Positions 33,214 to 42,710 of a stretch of 64,000 bases of DNA are shown here, one piece after another; position 1 is the first letter of the stretch; every line of letters starts with the position of its first letter. The position numbers were made by a program, and so were the translations under genes. The notes under the pieces were generated by a model, which was given only the letters and a program-made list of their open reading frames with translations, did no database searches and was not told the DNA's origin. The stretch comes from Phymatolithon calcareum (taxonomy: Eukaryota; Rhodophyta; Florideophyceae; Hapalidiales), in the NCBI GenBank assembly GCA_977006965.1, contig OZ345372.1:682001-746000 (forward strand). The letters are read 5' to 3'.

Positions 33214-35208
33214 CTATCTCGTACGTGTGGTCGCTGGCGACTGCTGCGGACGAGGGGGATACCTAGGTCGGCCATCTTGGACAGCGTGCACCTCCTCCAT
33301 GTACTGGCCCGGGGTCATGTCTCCCGGTCGGGTGGAGTACTCCACCGTGGGAGTATAGCCCGATTCCGATGGTGGAGGCAGCTCCTCTCCTTCCATCATG
33401 GCCACCGCGTCGTCGCGGTGGCGCTGGGCATACGATGGGGGAGGAATGTCGTGAGTGCTCGACTTAGGCACATCGGACCATTCCCGGTACAGGCGGCGCC
33501 TATGGCTATCCACCGCGAGGGCCTTGAATCGGACATCCTTCGACTTCTGCGCGTCGGCGCGCAGGTTCGTGTGCGACTTGTGAATCGCACTGGCAATATT
33601 CGATATCTTGGACAAAGCAGCCGGTCCCTTGAACTTGTGCGCTTCGAGGCGCACGAGTTCACGGACATTCTGGGGCAGGTTTCTGATGAACCGGTTCACC
33701 AGCGCATCCTGTGGATATGCTCCGGCCAGCTCCCTGGCGGCTGACGTTAGTCGTACGCGAAAATCCTCGATGGACTCCCTTGGGTTCATGCGAAGGTCTT
33801 CAAGCTCGTCGATGGCGTTCTCGATATTCGAGTCCGTTGCGTATGTCTCGAGGAGAAATTGTACCGCGTGGGGCCAGGCGTTGAATCCTCCATAGCCGCC
33901 TTCGGCATCGTCCATCATGGCCTGGAAGGTGTGCTTCGGCTCGCCGTCGAGGAAGTGCGCCGTGAGTTGCAACGCTGCACACTCTGGGATATTCTCGCCG
34001 TCAAGGGCTCTCTTGAATGACGCCAAAAAGTTGAGGATGCCAACCGGGTTCTTGCCATCGAAGGTATTCCGCTCCATCTGATGCTTAAGTCGACGTGACC
34101 AAATGCCCAGATTCCTTGACACCTCCGGAGTGAGGACCGTTCCCAAGTTCTCCAGGCGATAACGGCGGTATGAGAGCGCCCTCGTGAAGCGCTCATCGGC
34201 TGGCTTGATCTCGACTATACCATGCTCGAGCGGGCCCATCAACGTTGATGGAGCCAGCACTGAGCGGGTTACCGTGGAGTCTTCATGCCAAACCGTCCGC
34301 GGTGATCTCCTCGTCTTCGGGGAGGCGCCCATGGTGGTGCGCACCTCAGACTTCGGCGGTGCGCTCCTGGCGGTTCCATATCCCTCATGAACCAGCTCCT
34401 TCTCCGTGGATTCCTCGTCAGAGTCTCCTTCGAGTCCGTTGCGATGTAGCGGCGGTGCCAACGGTAGCGCCGTCGTTCCTTGGGCACGTGCAGACCGTGG
34501 GTTCCCGAAGGCGCGGACCTGGTCGGATAACTGGTCCACACGGAGTGCCAGCTTGTCGAAGTCCTTGGCCGGAGTGTAGTCACTCAACGACTTCTTGATG
34601 TCTTCCTGGAGCTGGACGCGCTGGACGGCCAGAGTAGCGGAAATATCCTCCCGGAAGGATTGGCGCAGCATGTCGACACGACCACTAGCTCGGACCGCCT
34701 CGGCGCGGGTCCACTCTCCGAACATATCCTTCAAGAGGTCCGTCATCCTACGGACATCTCCACCTTGGCGCGCACTGCCGTCAGTGGCCTTGCTCTTGTG
34801 ACTCCCCGTGGAGTCGGAGCCGTCGTCGGCAACGTCGTGTTCGCTCGGCGACATTGACCCGTCACCACCGCGGGGGTCGCCAACGCTGGCGAATTGGGAA
34901 GCAGATCGAGGTATTGGCACAGGCGACGTCTCCCGTGCCGGCCTCAACGGAGGAAGGCTGGAAGGTCCAGCCTTGGTGGTCTTCCCTCTCTTGCTGTACG
35001 ACAGCCGCTCGTGCAACGGCAGCGGGGGCAGGACCTCCTGCCCCGTCAATCGCGCAGAGCGACGACGTACTGGGGTACAGTGCGAAACCGAAGTCGGTTT
35101 CGCCGGGTTCCTGGATGAGGGGCCCGACTCGACAACGGTGTCGGTCGGGTCTTGAGCAACTTGGTCTCGGTCTTGATTGTGAGACCGAGTCTCAGTCGGG
35201 TCTACCAT
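33214..35208 (-). CDS. gag: Gag (capsid) protein of the Ty3/gypsy element
   Basis: 664 residues from the ATG at 35208, 118 bases after the 5' LTR. The N-terminal third is low-complexity and Ser/Arg rich. A retrotransposon gag capsid region lies around residues 360-510 (LTAHFLDGEPKHTFQAMM, ETYATDSNIENAIDELEDLR, ESIEDFRVRL, RFIRNLPQNVRELV), followed by a basic region. The frame ends in TAG (33214-33216) only a few residues before the zinc knuckle, which is in the same frame. This is either a readthrough stop or an inactivating change. Confidence 0.9.
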   Translation of the reverse strand: MVDPTETRSHNQDRDQVAQDPTDTVVESGPSSRNPAKPTSVSHCTPVRRRSARLTGQEVLPPLPLHERLSYSKRGKTTKAGPSSLPPLRPARETSPVPIPRSASQFASVGDPRGGDGSMSPSEHDVADDGSDSTGSHKSKATDGSARQGGDVRRMTDLLKDMFGEWTRAEAVRASGRVDMLRQSFREDISATLAVQRVQLQEDIKKSLSDYTPAKDFDKLALRVDQLSDQVRAFGNPRSARAQGTTALPLAPPLHRNGLEGDSDEESTEKELVHEGYGTARSAPPKSEVRTTMGASPKTRRSPRTVWHEDSTVTRSVLAPSTLMGPLEHGIVEIKPADERFTRALSYRRYRLENLGTVLTPEVSRNLGIWSRRLKHQMERNTFDGKNPVGILNFLASFKRALDGENIPECAALQLTAHFLDGEPKHTFQAMMDDAEGGYGGFNAWPHAVQFLLETYATDSNIENAIDELEDLRMNPRESIEDFRVRLTSAARELAGAYPQDALVNRFIRNLPQNVRELVRLEAHKFKGPAALSKISNIASAIHKSHTNLRADAQKSKDVRFKALAVDSHRRRLYREWSDVPKSSTHDIPPPSYAQRHRDDAVAMMEGEELPPPSESGYTPTVEYSTRPGDMTPGQYMEEVHAVQDGRPRYPPRPQQSPATTRTR

Positions 35209-35310
35209 CTTGATAGAACCGACGGCGGTCTTATACGAGTCTTGCGCGCTTTCGGAGGCGCTTCCTTGAAGAGACGTGGTTCTTGGCCCGAGATCACCTT
35301 TGATCTTCTA

Positions 35311-35323
35311 GGTCGGGAGACCA
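35311..35323 (-). other. Primer-binding site candidate
   Basis: Two bases after the 5' LTR the coding strand reads TGGTCTCCCGACC, complementary to a tRNA 3' end of GGTCGGGAGACCA. The tRNA identity is not determined. Confidence 0.7.
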
Positions 35324-35325
35324 CT

Positions 35326-35933
35326 GTAACGAAACGGTTCGTTCGGTGGTAGCTCAGGGTGAACGACCGCTCGTTCCGTGTGCACCTGAGGCAGACGGTT
35401 AGTGGGCCAGAAAGCGGGTGGTAGAGCGGTTTGGCGTCAATCCAAACGGTGAAAGTGACGCCGGGGTGGACTGTAAACACCCCGAAGTGTCTAGGACGGC
35501 GGTAGTGATCGACAGACACGAGGCGATCACCCTACGCAGGGTTTGGCAGGGGTAGACAAGCCGATCTACGTCAAAGGTGACGTGGTGAGGCAAGCCGGCA
35601 CGTCGCAGGCGACGTAGCAAAAGTGGTAACACAGGGGTTTCCCTTAGCAACACACACTCAGTGGGGTCAGAACGGCGGTCGTTGGCGAGCCCTGGGTCCT
35701 AAATCCCTTGGGAGCCTTGACGGTGGCTGAGCCAGTCGAGTGTGTGTGTGCTTCCGAAAACCCCTTGTTGGTTTATTCCCTCGCCGACGACGGCGGTTAA
35801 GTGCTATGCTACCTAAGCGCTGGACACGTGGCTAGCGCGTCGCTAACTAGAAGTTTCGCGGGATTCGGACAGCGTGTCCACGTGTACACGCTGTCAAAGG
35901 GGGTCGGGAACAGTCCCATTTTGCATTATCACA
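35326..35933 (-). repeat. 5' LTR
   Basis: Partner of 24901-25508, same length, offset 10,425 bases. It should contain the promoter for gag-pol transcription toward lower coordinates. Confidence 0.95.
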
Positions 35934-35939
35934 TGACGC
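35934..35939. repeat. Target-site duplication TGACGC, right
   Basis: Matches 24895-24900 exactly. Confidence 0.8.
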
Positions 35940-36750
35940 AGTTATGTTTTCTACCTCCTGAAAAAAATTCAGAAAAATCGCCAGATGCGAACATGGTTTA
36001 ATCTCTGTTTTCACGCGGACGACCAAAACAGAACATTTTCGGCCATATTACATCCAATACTTGTCCATTTCAGCCATTTTTCAACTCTGCGGATACCATT
36101 ACTCTACTGCTGTCTATAAAATAGCTCTGGATAGAAAACAGTAGAGATCTCGCCCATGACATTGAAGAAAACGTGAAGGCGAAGAAGATTTTGGTTTTCG
36201 TTGTGTCGAGCAGTATTAGCTTCCATAGACGCGCTGAATTATGGGTTTTTACTTGCATCATCCAATGACATACTGCCAAGTCCGCAAAAATTATTTGTTA
36301 CATAGCAATCACTTGTGTAGGTCCTTAAGGTTGCCTTTCACGTTGGTACCCGCCGTTGAAAGCGTTGACTAGTGAATGGCTGTCAGATAAATGTAGGAAT
36401 TTTTGGTTAAATTCCCGCCATAAGATTTCCCGCCAGTATCCCATGCATTGTCATATCATCAATTTGTCCTGTACTGGAATGACTACTGTAAATTATCATT
36501 TCGTAATCAGGCGTAATTTTTCGCAATTGAGCAAAATTACTCCTGTATGATTAATCACACGGGAGTCAAGTTTATACATGTATGGTCCACGAACTACATT
36601 ATGCCCATGTGCCATATCATACGTGGGTACAGTAGTGCTGTTTAGTGTGCAAGCGAAAAACTCGCCCCATTTGGCACCGGTGCGCGCCTCCAGTGCCCGT
36701 TGAGTATTCGTGCATCACCCAATGACCAAGGTAGTCTTTCCGCGCACTTT
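35940..36750. other. Intergenic interval with TTAA empty-site match
   Basis: No supported gene. It contains the 31-bp segment at 36306-36336 that corresponds to the joined flanks of the TTAA element. Confidence 0.5.
36306..36336. repeat. Apparent empty TTAA site
   Basis: CAATCACTTGTGTAGGTCC-TTAA-GGTTGCCT. The part before TTAA is the complement of 19083-19101 and the part after is the complement of 16539-16546, the outer flanks of the 2.5-kb element. The match stops just outside, so only a short repeat unit is shared. Confidence 0.7.
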
Positions 36751-37809
36751 ATGCAGACTGCATCGACCATGACAGAAGCACGAACTGTTACTGCGAAGAG
36801 CGGACTGCTCATCGCGGCGGTAATTTTCGCCTGGTATTGCAACTCCACCGCGGTTATACTGACATCAAAGTGGGTGCTGTCGAAGAAGATTGCGAAATAT
36901 GGACGAGTTCTGTTTCCCTTCCCGCTCATTATCACCACATGTTCCAACACAATAACTACTGTCTGGGCATTCCTGTTTACGCGCCGTCAAAGTTTGAGCT
37001 CGCCTCGCCTGCCCATAAGCGTGATCAAGCGTTTTGTTCTACCCATCGGCATCATCACCGCGTTTGACATCGGCTGTTCGAATATCGCGCTTAAAATTCT
37101 CACCGTTTCATTCGGAACGATTATCAAGGGTAGTGCTCCGGTATTCACTATGCTTTGGGGTCTAGCTTTCGGTATTGAAACCTTCTCTCCCCCAATTTTT
37201 GTTTCCCTTTTGACCATATCCTCCGGCGTCGGTCTTGCAAGTTTCGGCCAGGGCAATCATTTTCGTCTTTGGGGGTTCCTACTCCAACTCACCGCAACCT
37301 CGCTTGCCGGGCTTAGATGGGCCATGACTGAGAAACTGCTCAGAGGTCAAGGCGATCCGATTCCGCCCCTTACTGTCGTGCTGTATACCTCCCCCGCGAC
37401 GGCGGCTTTCATTTTTCCGTTCGCCATGATGATTGAAGGGAATAAAGCGCTCGGCCATCTTATGACGCTGTCGAAGCACGAGCTGCTACTTCTGGCCGGT
37501 CTTGTGTTTGTTATTGGTACCCTGGTTTTTGTCCTCCTCTGTAGTGAGTACTGGGTGGTACATCACAGATCTTGTCTGGCGCTGAGTGTAGCTGGGGTTT
37601 TCAAAGAACTGCTGACAATTGGCGGAGGTGTGCTTGTTTTTTCAGACCGGCTGACTCCGCTCAACGAAGTGGGATTCGTGATATGCCAGATCGGAATTGG
37701 GGCGTATGCACGCTTGAGAAATAGCGCGAAGGCATCTGAAAACCGGGATGTCGAAGAAGCGTCAGAGCAGAACATTCCACTAACTGAGGCAGTTAATCCC
37801 GTCTCCTAG
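36751..37809 (+). CDS. SLC35C2-like nucleotide-sugar/triose-phosphate-type transporter
   Basis: 352 residues from the first in-frame ATG (36751); another ATG at 36769 is possible. About ten hydrophobic segments alternate with short loops, as in the drug/metabolite transporter superfamily. Family features: NSTAVILTSKWVLSKK in helix 1, SFGTIIKGSAPVFTMLWGL mid-protein, GLRWAMTEKLL (compare SGLRWALTQ of SLC35C2) and SLALSVAGVFKELLTI-like residues near the C-terminus. The tail is hydrophilic and acidic. Relatives act in Golgi or early secretory membranes and affect sugar-nucleotide supply for glycosylation. The substrate cannot be assigned. Single exon. A decayed PGR5 copy follows on the other strand, 36 bases after the stop. 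Confidence 0.8.
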   Translation: MQTASTMTEARTVTAKSGLLIAAVIFAWYCNSTAVILTSKWVLSKKIAKYGRVLFPFPLIITTCSNTITTVWAFLFTRRQSLSSPRLPISVIKRFVLPIGIITAFDIGCSNIALKILTVSFGTIIKGSAPVFTMLWGLAFGIETFSPPIFVSLLTISSGVGLASFGQGNHFRLWGFLLQLTATSLAGLRWAMTEKLLRGQGDPIPPLTVVLYTSPATAAFIFPFAMMIEGNKALGHLMTLSKHELLLLAGLVFVIGTLVFVLLCSEYWVVHHRSCLALSVAGVFKELLTIGGGVLVFSDRLTPLNEVGFVICQIGIGAYARLRNSAKASENRDVEEASEQNIPLTEAVNPVS

Positions 37810-37845
37810 CACCTGAACCTTGTTCATCATAAAGCAATCATTGGC

Positions 37846-38160
37846 ACTCAAGAGAGAAAAACCGAGGATGTTTCCATTTGTCTCTGCCGTTCTGAACGGC
37901 TTCGGTGCGTATCCGGCTCAGCGCCGATGAGTTAACAGAATGCAGTGACTTCCTGTGAAGCTGGCTTACTTTCTTGTCTCCAATCACGAATATGTTACCG
38001 GTTACGGAGGCGAACTTGGCCGTCTTGGCCATTGTCTACTGCGCGCGACAATCGAGGGCGGTGAACTCCTGCTAATCGCTTTCATACGGTAGATGCCGTG
38101 GAAGAGGTATTTGATGCAAACATGGGCATGCCGGCGACAAATGCATTTGGTTCTACTTCA
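37846..38160 (-). pseudogene. Decayed PGR5 copy
   Basis: On the minus strand, reading from 38160, the DNA follows the PGR5 gene at 39742-40089: CGGCATGCCC, the segment coding GRAVDNGQDGQV-like MAKTAKFA, VIGDKKVSQLH (intact copy VIGEKNLNKLR), and the 3' end CCTCGG near 37862. Deletions and frameshifts remove most of FGPFTPAVIATK and the conserved ALHSQAIT and GFLS segments, so no functional product is expected. It is the same orientation as the intact gene 1.6 kb away, suggesting a tandem duplication. Confidence 0.75.
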
Positions 38161-39741
38161 GATTACGCTGCATGCGTGTTTGCAACCGGAAGGCATGGTG
38201 ATCCTGTGTCTTTATTTTTCTTCCGTTAGGAAGCGTGTGCCGTCTTGATACCGTTCGGGCAACTTGACACCTTGGCAACGCGACTACTGAAACTTGGGCT
38301 AAAATTCGGAGATTATGTGAGGTTCGGTATTGCAGATCGTGTCGGGGCTAACGTGTGGGGCTAGATTGGAGTTGAATTCGAATTGATGAAGAATATGTGA
38401 TTTATCGGCAGATGTTCTTCTCTCTCGCTATGCAAAATGTGGCTGAATGATCCTCTGGTTGGTATTCAATGATGCGGAAGACAGTGCCGTCATATACGCC
38501 CCGTTTGAGCACGATCGGCCACGCTGACAGGCCAAATTTCCAGAACAGAATCGGCATGCTCGACAATCGACATATTTTTCAGGTACTCATTGTCGAATTG
38601 TAGAAACCAAGAAAGAACAAGATTGGCGGCTCGAAATCTCCAAGTGCCTCCTGATTCAGGCACCCGGAAGCGATACTCCTATGCATTTGGACACGGCGTG
38701 ACTGCAAAAGACGGAATACTTGCCAGTTGCAGGCAGAGAGCAGACGGCAAGAGTTTATATGCATTTCATTCATTTTGCGTATTCCCCTTGTGGGGCTAGC
38801 AACATGTTGAGGGCCTAAGCTTCTTCCATTCTAATCTATTTGCTGCGAGTTTGACTGCTGCCTGCACGTCGAGGTCTGGGACGTCGCCAAGGATTGGCTC
38901 TGGGGTTGGTCGAACGCAGTGAAGTAACACATGACGAACCAAGCGACTTTCGTCCATCCTAAGAATGTGTCTGAGCCAACTCCATCGTATGTCTCTGGCG
39001 CACAATACCACATCGATAGTGGGGTCCCTAAACTCGTCGGCAATTGGTCTTCCCGATATTCTGGACAACCGCTTGGCGCCTGTGGATCTGAGTTTTTTGC
39101 GAACGTTTAGTTTATATGCAACAGATAATCATTCAAGCTATGTATCACTACAATGCTAGGGGCCTGTCTGATGGTTCGACGTGAAAGTTCAGCGTCAAAG
39201 ATTTTCACTTGAATGATGGATTCTAGTCGCGCTGAGTTGTATGGTTTATTCGGGATTAGGTTTTCTTCTGCCGCGTCGCGAATGAATACATCATTCTGGA
39301 ATTTAGGGCCATCGGTTCTCAGTTTTGACCGACGGGATTCTGAGCAAGCATCACGAGGATGGCATCTGTGAAGTTCCTTTGTATTTCTCTACTGAGCCGA
39401 GGTGATCGATTCTCCAAAGTTTATGTATTTGTCGGGACTGGAATTTACAGCGTTCAGGAATAGAAAGAAGTATTGGGCGTAAAGAACTGCCTGGGCCGCT
39501 CAAGCGTCTCCCGTACATCTATCAGGTACTAGGAATCAGGACCTGGCACATCGTCAATATGCACAAAAGAAGTTTACTCAATCAATTGTACAAACAATAA
39601 AATAATAGTCCAATAACTCCCCACTCATTCTTGATGAAGTACAGTATACAGTTAGTAACGACTCTCACCGCTTGTTTCGACTCCAAGTCACCACCTTGCG
39701 CTCATCGCATGGAACAAAAATGCCTCATCATCGTGCAAAAC
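38161..39741. other. Interval with LINE tail, no gene
   Basis: Apart from the LINE fragment (38764-39120) nothing recognisable is seen between the two PGR5 copies. Confidence 0.5.
38764..39120 (-). mobile_element. LINE 3'-end fragment, copy 2 (longest)
   Basis: Minus-strand frame open from about 39110 to a stop at 38796. It reads KRLSRISGRP, DIRWSWLRHILRMDESRLV and AAVKLAANRLEWKKLRPS. WLRHILRM matches the W.GH..RM motif after the reverse transcriptase domain of non-LTR retrotransposons. It is followed by a short 3' UTR with AAAATGAATGAAATG. Traces may extend to about 39230. Copies at 14457 and 63058 share the coding end and 3' tail. Confidence 0.7.
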
Positions 39742-40089
39742 TCAGGAGAGAAAGCCGAGGGTGTTGCCGTTGTTCTTCGCCGTTCGAATAAGGCTCTGCC
39801 GCATTTTTGGTCCGGCGCCGGTGAACTCGCAAAACGCAGTAATGGCCTGTGAATGCAATGCAATGCCCTTTCCGCGCAACTTGTTCAGGTTCTTCTCTCC
39901 AATGACGAGCTTGGTGGCAATGACAGCAGGCGTGAACGGGCCGAACTTGGATATCTTGGCCATCGACCACTGCGCGCGACGGTCGGCAGGGACGGGGCGC
40001 TGTGTTGGTCGCCTGCAGACGGTGGGTGACGTGAACGAGCTCCTGTTCGCAGTGGCGGGCATGCCAGTGATGAATGCTTGCGGGGCCAT
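39742..40089 (-). CDS. PGR5: PGR5, proton gradient regulation 5 (copy 1)
   Basis: 115 residues from the ATG at 40089; upstream in-frame codons are not needed. A transit-like N-terminus (about 1-40, Ser/Thr/Arg/Pro rich, no acidic residues before ADRRAQ) precedes the mature region KFGPFTPAVIATKLVIGEKN, LNKLRGKGIALHSQAIT, then CEFTGAGPKMRQSLIR and NNGNTLGFLS. Plant PGR5 has the same blocks (LVGKKRFNQLRGKAIALHSQ ... GFLA). PGR5 is a small thylakoid-associated protein needed for antimycin-sensitive cyclic electron flow around photosystem I and for building the proton gradient. A TATA-like ATATAAAT lies about 210 bases upstream. A second intact copy is at 60753 and a decayed one at 37846. Confidence 0.9.
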   Translation of the reverse strand: MAPQAFITGMPATANRSSFTSPTVCRRPTQRPVPADRRAQWSMAKISKFGPFTPAVIATKLVIGEKNLNKLRGKGIALHSQAITAFCEFTGAGPKMRQSLIRTAKNNGNTLGFLS

Positions 40090-42710
40090 TTCGGGTGAGT
40101 GATAGATTTGGTGAATGCTTGCGCAGTTCGACGCGATGCTAGTGTTGTTGAATATAACTAAACGAACAACACTGATAGATGTGGGGTCTGGTTCACTGCA
40201 CTCCAACAAGGTGGGGATCGTCTGACTTATAGTGCGGGAATGGGGATTCTTTTCAGGGCTTGCCCGGGCATGACGAGGTTGGAAGGAAATGGCGCGATAA
40301 ATTTATATGCGGCTAGGAGCTCCCAGGGGATAACCATACAATGCCGACTCAATGTTACGAATCTTCTAAAGCGCCTTTTGACATGAAGCGGTACGGACAA
40401 AGGCGTCCAGCATCGCAATGGAAGGCGCCTGGGAGATTTTTGAGGTGTAGGCAAGTTTCTGCGGCCATTCAAAAGTCAACCAGCGGCTGATCTGAAAATA
40501 TCCAAATTTCCTGTTCTATGCAGCCAATTATTGATCTCCACCGCAACTGTATTGTTAGCCCAATCAAATGAACTGGAGTCATTAGTCTATCCTATCATAT
40601 CTCTTAGTTCGGGCAGCGCGTTTTTCGGAATGGAGAGCCCATCTGAGCGCCCTCATTCTTGCTTGTCGGTCTAAATTCTATACACAGTACACATCTGTGC
40701 ATGAGATCGCATGCCGCTCTTTTCCGGCGTAAAATATTTGTCGGACCTACACTCCTCCGTGTCCTATGTGATAGTCATTCCTGCCATCGCTTCCGTCATC
40801 TGCAGAAAGCGGCGGCAATTTACTGAATCAGAAATCAACGAGCTCGCATTTGTCTCCAGTATATTCCAGAACCTATAGAGTGGTAGGTCTTTTCGTGATA
40901 GAGCTAGTCACTGGGGTAGTGAGAGATTGAGTTAAGTTGTTGCACATGCAGTACTAGCACTGCACTGATTTTGCACCTCAATTCTGAAAGGGAAGAGAAC
41001 AATGGGCAGTGCAGGAGAGCAAGGATGATTGACAAGCAGGGATCGTCCCACATTAATTTTATTGCTGTTAATTGCAATTTTATATTTATTGCACGGAGTT
41101 TTCGCTATTGCAACTGTAATTGGAGCAGAGTTTCGAATTGCAATTGTAACTGGAGCATTGTTTCCAAATTGCAAATCAAATTGGAGCGGTGGAGTTTACT
41201 TTAGGTGGCTTATAGCATTGACAGGAAGCAAGTTTGCAGCTGTGTGCATTCATTCAGTCGAAGTCACTCGACACACCGAGGTCCAGTTTGGGTGGCTCGT
41301 GATACACATCACGTTTCGGTTTTCTGGCTGTTAGAGGGTAGACTTTGCGTGCGCTCCTCATGGTTTATGACATCGGAGGAGGAATTACGAACCAAGGCAA
41401 TGGCCACGATGTACAAGCGTACGTCTATGTTCGGTGACACGTCATCACCGAAGCATCAGGAAGGTTTCGTATCTCTAAACGTTGAACAAGTTGACTCGTC
41501 AGTGTCGTCGGTTGAATGACGATATCTGCAGGAAAGAACAAAGTTTGAGAGATTTGTCATGTATTGTAAGGTGCCATAAGGGTGAGACGCAGAATGTCAA
41601 TCATGTGTGATGCTTACTTGAGGAGAATCCACGCCGTCGCACAAAAGAGTTAGGTTTAGGGTTTCGGCAAGTCCGTGATGGCGAAAGCAGTTAGCGACCG
41701 TGTTCAAGAGCGACTCCAAGGAGATGAGCAGTACGAAGGATTGAGTGACCATTTGATCGAAGAGGTAAAACTGTGTTTTACCCCTAATCTTTCTCGCAGA
41801 GTCTTAATTACGGTAGTTATTGCGAGATGTACCTCAATTGCAATAAGTATTGCGAAGTAGCTTAATTGCAACTTCTATTGCGTGCAAGAAATCCTATTGC
41901 TATTGCTTGCCTAACTGTTCCGCTGGAAGCAATAACGAAAAATTGAATTGGGACGAACTCTGTTGACAAGAGTGACTCTGGGACCTTAGTGAAGATGTGC
42001 TTAAAATTGTGGCAATGAGTTTTATTGCTATTCGTCTTGTGATATAAGCCATTCCAGAGAATAATGGGCGGGGCGTGGAATTATCCAGATGGGCGGGAGC
42101 ATTTTTCTGGTCACACAGTGTTGCCAGCTTTTTCGACCTTTAGCGATCGGAAAGGCAGTACATGGTACTAGCTTGGATTGCAACATGGCCAATAAATTCG
42201 GAGAGTATTGTTACTATTCTTCCAGGATCAGTGCTATCTATTCTCGATACAAAGTCCATTCAGCTTGTCGCTTTGGTGTTGGACATAAAAACTGATTTGC
42301 GAAAGCTCTCCTGTGGGAACTCCCGTGGACTTACAAGCATAATTTAAAATTGCTCCCAAAAGTAGATCGCCGTAATCCGGTTGACGCTAGAGGTCTACCG
42401 CGGTCGTCCGTATTTGCTGATAGAGAAGGAGCGAAAAACGACTCAATACCGTTTCTTTCTATGAAAGAATATACTCCTTGGAGGGCGAAAGCCTGCTGTC
42501 GCGGAAACAGTCGACACAAAAAGTACACCAGATAGACCCAGTTAACATCGTCTTTCTACTACACTCTTCGAATCAACAGTCTCTCTAGATTTGAACAACC
42601 ATCGAAACGCTCCCACAGGACTGAATATGCAATCGTCCTCTATTCCCGCAGGAAACTCCCGCGGAAGCAATACTGAAAGCTCAGTATGATACGCGAAAGC
42701 ACCGCAAGAG
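40090..42710. other. Intergenic interval
   Basis: No confident gene. Small ORFs at 41367-41519 and 41678-41860 (SDRVQERLQGDEQYEGLSD) are unsupported. Two patches, 41050-41200 and 41800-41940, are crowded with ATTGC/GCAAT motifs. Confidence 0.4.

Larger units (their letters stand above)
24901..35933 (-). mobile_element. Near-complete Ty3/gypsy chromovirus-type LTR retrotransposon
   Basis: An 11,033-bp element bounded by 608-bp direct LTRs and a 6-bp target duplication. On the minus strand the order is 5' LTR (35933-35326), PBS, gag, zinc knuckle, pol (protease, RT, RNase H, integrase, chromodomain), a region with two opposite-strand ORFs, PPT and 3' LTR (25508-24901). RT-before-integrase order and the C-terminal chromodomain identify Ty3/gypsy chromoviruses. 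The LTRs differ at four positions that I found, so insertion is recent. The one visible coding defect is the TAG between capsid and zinc knuckle. Confidence 0.95.

Noticed and set aside
41367-41860. Two small ORFs that might be exons of one gene
   Set aside because: No homology and no clear splice sites.
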